Assembly (NCBI GenBank): GCA_030636245.1
Contig: DAOVXI010000093.1
Span: 1 to 7,357 of the forward strand
Origin: Deltaproteobacteria bacterium
GTDB lineage: Bacteria; Desulfobacterota; GWC2-55-46; DRQE01
Direction: 5' to 3'
DNA: 7,357 bases
The number at the start of each line of letters is the position of its first letter. The first letter of the stretch is position 1. This document shows positions 5,482 to 7,357 of the stretch, piece by piece. The notes beneath the pieces are model-generated. The model was not told where the DNA came from and did not search any database. It was given only the letters and a program-made list of their open reading frames with translations. A program made the translations under genes and the position numbers.

Positions 5482-6432
5482 TTAACCCCTGATCTTTCTC
5501 TGCTGAGCTGGTTTACCGTCACGGAGATCTCTACCGGTAAGATAGAGGAAAACATCATCAAGCGTCGGTTTTTTCACGCTTACGCTCTGCACCTCAACGC
5601 TTAGTCCATCGAAGAGTTTTGGTATGAACTTCTCACCGCCTTCAACTATAAGGGCAAGTGAGTCCTTAACAGATTTCACCTCTATGTCGAATTTTTTTAT
5701 AATCTCCCTCTCGGCCATCTTATTATCATTTGTCTTAAGGTATATCGTATCACCTTTCAAGGAACGCTTAAGGTTCTCTGGCGTATCACATGCGATTATC
5801 CTGCCGTCGTCTATAATGGCGATCCTTTTACAAGCCTCGGCCTCCTCCATATAATGAGTTGTCATAAAAACGGTATTGCCTATATCAGCCTTAAGCTCCT
5901 TTATAAAATCCCAGACATTAACCCTTGTCTGCGGGTCAAGCCCAAGCGTGGGCTCATCTAGAAAGAGAACGCTTGGCCTGTGCAGCAACCCTCTTGCTAT
6001 CTCAAGCCTGCGTTTCATACCGCCGGAAAAATTCTTTACGATATCGGTTTTTCTATCCGTAAGTCCCACGACCTCAAGCATCTCGTCTATTCTCATCTCG
6101 GTCAGGCGTCTATCCATATTGTAAAGATAGCAATGGAACTTAAGGTTCTCGTAAGCGGTAAGTTCGTTATCGAGTGTCACCTCCTGAAAAACAAGACCTA
6201 TCTTCGAGCGCACAAGTGCCGGCTGTTTTAAACAATCAAAGCCGGCGACACGAGCCGTACCGGAGCTTTGTTTAAGGAGCGTGCAGAGGATATTTATGGT
6301 AGTTGTTTTGCCCGCACCATTGGGTCCGAGAAAGCCGAAGGTCTCGCCCTCTTCCACTATGAAATCAACGCCCTTTACCGCTTCCTTCCCGTTATATGAT
6401 TTCTTAAGATCTTTTACTTCTATAATTGACAT
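5482..6432 (-). CDS. ABC-2 type exporter, ATP-binding subunit (DrrA-like)
   Basis: This is the cytoplasmic ATPase that powers the adjacent permease. From ATG 6432 it has 316 residues. Motifs in order are Walker A GPNGAGKT (36-43), Q-loop Gln83 (VFQE), ABC signature FSGGMKRR (135-142), Walker B VLFLDE (155-160), D-loop GLDP (164-167) and H-loop His193 (TTHYMEEAE). The C-terminal extension of about 90 residues, ending in 'TLDDVFLYLTGRDLRD', is the accessory part found in DrrA-like and other multidrug/antibiotic-exporter ATPases. All catalytic residues are present. The signature has Phe and Met where LSGGQ has Leu and Gln, which is common in this subfamily. Upstream in-frame start codons (to 6540) lie inside the kinase gene and add non-homologous residues. 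The kinase stop is 4 bases upstream and no clear Shine-Dalgarno is present, so translation is probably coupled. Confidence 0.95.
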   Translation of the reverse strand: MSIIEVKDLKKSYNGKEAVKGVDFIVEEGETFGFLGPNGAGKTTTINILCTLLKQSSGTARVAGFDCLKQPALVRSKIGLVFQEVTLDNELTAYENLKFHCYLYNMDRRLTEMRIDEMLEVVGLTDRKTDIVKNFSGGMKRRLEIARGLLHRPSVLFLDEPTLGLDPQTRVNVWDFIKELKADIGNTVFMTTHYMEEAEACKRIAIIDDGRIIACDTPENLKRSLKGDTIYLKTNDNKMAEREIIKKFDIEVKSVKDSLALIVEGGEKFIPKLFDGLSVEVQSVSVKKPTLDDVFLYLTGRDLRDGKPAQQRKIRG

Positions 6433-6436
6433 ATTC

Positions 6437-7357
6437 TTAAACGCTGACCCTATCCTGTATAGGCAACAGATAAAAGCTGAACGTTGTGCCTTTACCAAGC
6501 TTACTCTTAACATCGACCCTGCCATTAAGACCCTGCACAATATGTTTAACTATCGCAAGGCCAAGCCCCGTGCCGCCAAGATCACGGCTTCTCGCCTTAT
6601 CAACGCGGTAAAACCTCTCAAATATCCTCGGTATATCCTCAAGTGGGATACCAATGCCTGTGTCCTTTATCCTTGTGCGCACCTTACCGTTAACGTGATC
6701 GACCGTTACCGTAACCTTGCCACCGGAAGGCGTATACTTAATGGCGTTATCAAGAAGGTTTACAAGCACCTGCTCGATCCTGTCACGATCACCCGTTACC
6801 ACAGGTACGTTATCATCACTATTAAAAGTTAGCTCAATACCTTTATCAACCGCATGTTTTTTGAATCCGCCTACAGCGGCCTCTGCGAACTCAACCATGT
6901 CAAGCGTGCCGCCGACGATCGGCATCTGCTGAGACTCAAGTCTTGAGAGAACAAGCAGGTCATCTATCAAGCGGCTCATCCTTGTTGCTTGCTTATCTAT
7001 GACACGCAAAAATTCCTCAAGTGTTTCTCTCTCGTCCAGCGCGCCGTCAAGTAGCGTCTCTGAGTAGCCCTTGATACTCGCAAGAGGTGTCCTCAGCTCA
7101 TGCGAAACATTAGCGACAAAGTCCCTCTTGATCGCTTCAACTCGTTTTTCTTCTGTTATGTCCTTTAAAAAAAGTACCAGCCCGTTCTCGCCGCCCTCTT
7201 TAAGCGAGACCATCCTTACCCCGAAAACCTTATCACCATGCCTAATATCTATCTCCGGGGCAGGCACCTCACCGTCCCGTATGAATGCGTCAACAGATCC
7301 TATAAGGGCGCTATCTGTAACAACGGAAGAAATTGCAGTGCCCTTAAGGTCTTTCTC
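6437..7357 (-). CDS. PhoR-like sensor histidine kinase, N-terminus outside window
   Basis: The frame is open to the window edge, giving the last 306 residues. The segment up to about residue 70 looks like the end of a PAS domain (VRMVSLKEGGENGLVLFLKDIT). The HisKA dimerisation helix follows with FVANVSHELRTPL (80-92) and phospho-acceptor His86. The HATPase domain has the N-box with Asn204 (LLDNAIKY), the G1 box DTGIGIP (232-238), the F-box FERFYR (246-251) and the G2 box GGTGLGL (261-267). It should autophosphorylate and pass phosphate to a response regulator, presumably encoded upstream beyond the window. The H-box and its surroundings resemble PhoR and related membrane PAS kinases, but no phosphate-uptake gene or phoU is adjacent, so the symbol is withheld. 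The ABC ATPase gene begins 4 bases after its stop codon, implying one operon. A GTG at 7267 is internal. Confidence 0.95.
   Translation of the reverse strand, partial: EKDLKGTAISSVVTDSALIGSVDAFIRDGEVPAPEIDIRHGDKVFGVRMVSLKEGGENGLVLFLKDITEEKRVEAIKRDFVANVSHELRTPLASIKGYSETLLDGALDERETLEEFLRVIDKQATRMSRLIDDLLVLSRLESQQMPIVGGTLDMVEFAEAAVGGFKKHAVDKGIELTFNSDDNVPVVTGDRDRIEQVLVNLLDNAIKYTPSGGKVTVTVDHVNGKVRTRIKDTGIGIPLEDIPRIFERFYRVDKARSRDLGGTGLGLAIVKHIVQGLNGRVDVKSKLGKGTTFSFYLLPIQDRVSV

Noticed and set aside
5478..5561. N-terminal extension of the ABC permease to ATG 5561
   Set aside because: It would overlap the ATPase gene by 80 bases. GTG 5477 has a Shine-Dalgarno and gives the normal family length.
6433..6540. 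N-terminal extension of the ABC ATPase into the kinase gene
   Set aside because: The added residues do not belong to the ABC fold. MSIIEVKDLKKSY at 6432 is the usual family N-terminus.
6281..6832. 183-residue open frame on the plus strand across the kinase/ATPase junction
   Set aside because: It runs antisense to the Walker A region of the ATPase and the HATPase domain of the kinase, both clearly coding.

Overview
The window is 7.4 kb of densely coding bacterial chromosome: nine protein genes (two of them cut by the window edges), very short gaps, and no recognisable transposase, phage gene, CRISPR array, tRNA or rRNA. A lipoprotein signal peptide points to a Gram-negative envelope. TrmFO, the folate/FAD-dependent tRNA methyltransferase, is used where enteric bacteria use TrmA. 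With moderate GC and frequent AGG/AGA/ATA codons, this suggests a deep-branching Gram-negative such as a Desulfobacterota- or Nitrospirota-like lineage. That placement is inference and no species is named.

Layout from left to right. (1) 1-327, plus strand: the C-terminal tail of what looks like an HD-GYP-type phosphohydrolase. (2) 380-2308, minus strand: trmFO followed directly by a small HEAT-repeat protein gene, with a weak terminator-like hairpin at the junction. (3) 2394-3301, plus strand: acylphosphatase and an uncharacterised lipoprotein, overlapping by 4 bases. They diverge from trmFO across an 85-base region that carries a small dyad and a promoter-like sequence. (4) 3308-7357, minus strand: a long co-directional run. 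Read in the direction of transcription it is a PhoR-like sensor kinase (incomplete), an ABC-2 exporter ATPase, its permease, rsmI, and a membrane-anchored protein built of 11-residue repeats.

How the genes work together. trmFO (tRNA m5U54) and rsmI (16S rRNA C1402 ribose methylation) are translation housekeeping genes. The kinase, ATPase and permease are packed tightly enough to be one transcript, so the kinase could plausibly sense a signal related to the exporter; its response regulator is not in view. The hendecad protein and the lipoprotein lie tail to tail, 6 bases apart, and are probably both envelope-associated.

Most of the window is ordinary. The points worth a second look are the 49-bp tandem duplication between the permease and rsmI, which copies the end of the permease gene together with a Shine-Dalgarno sequence, and the very regular hendecad protein. 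I found no convincing new defence or mobile system.
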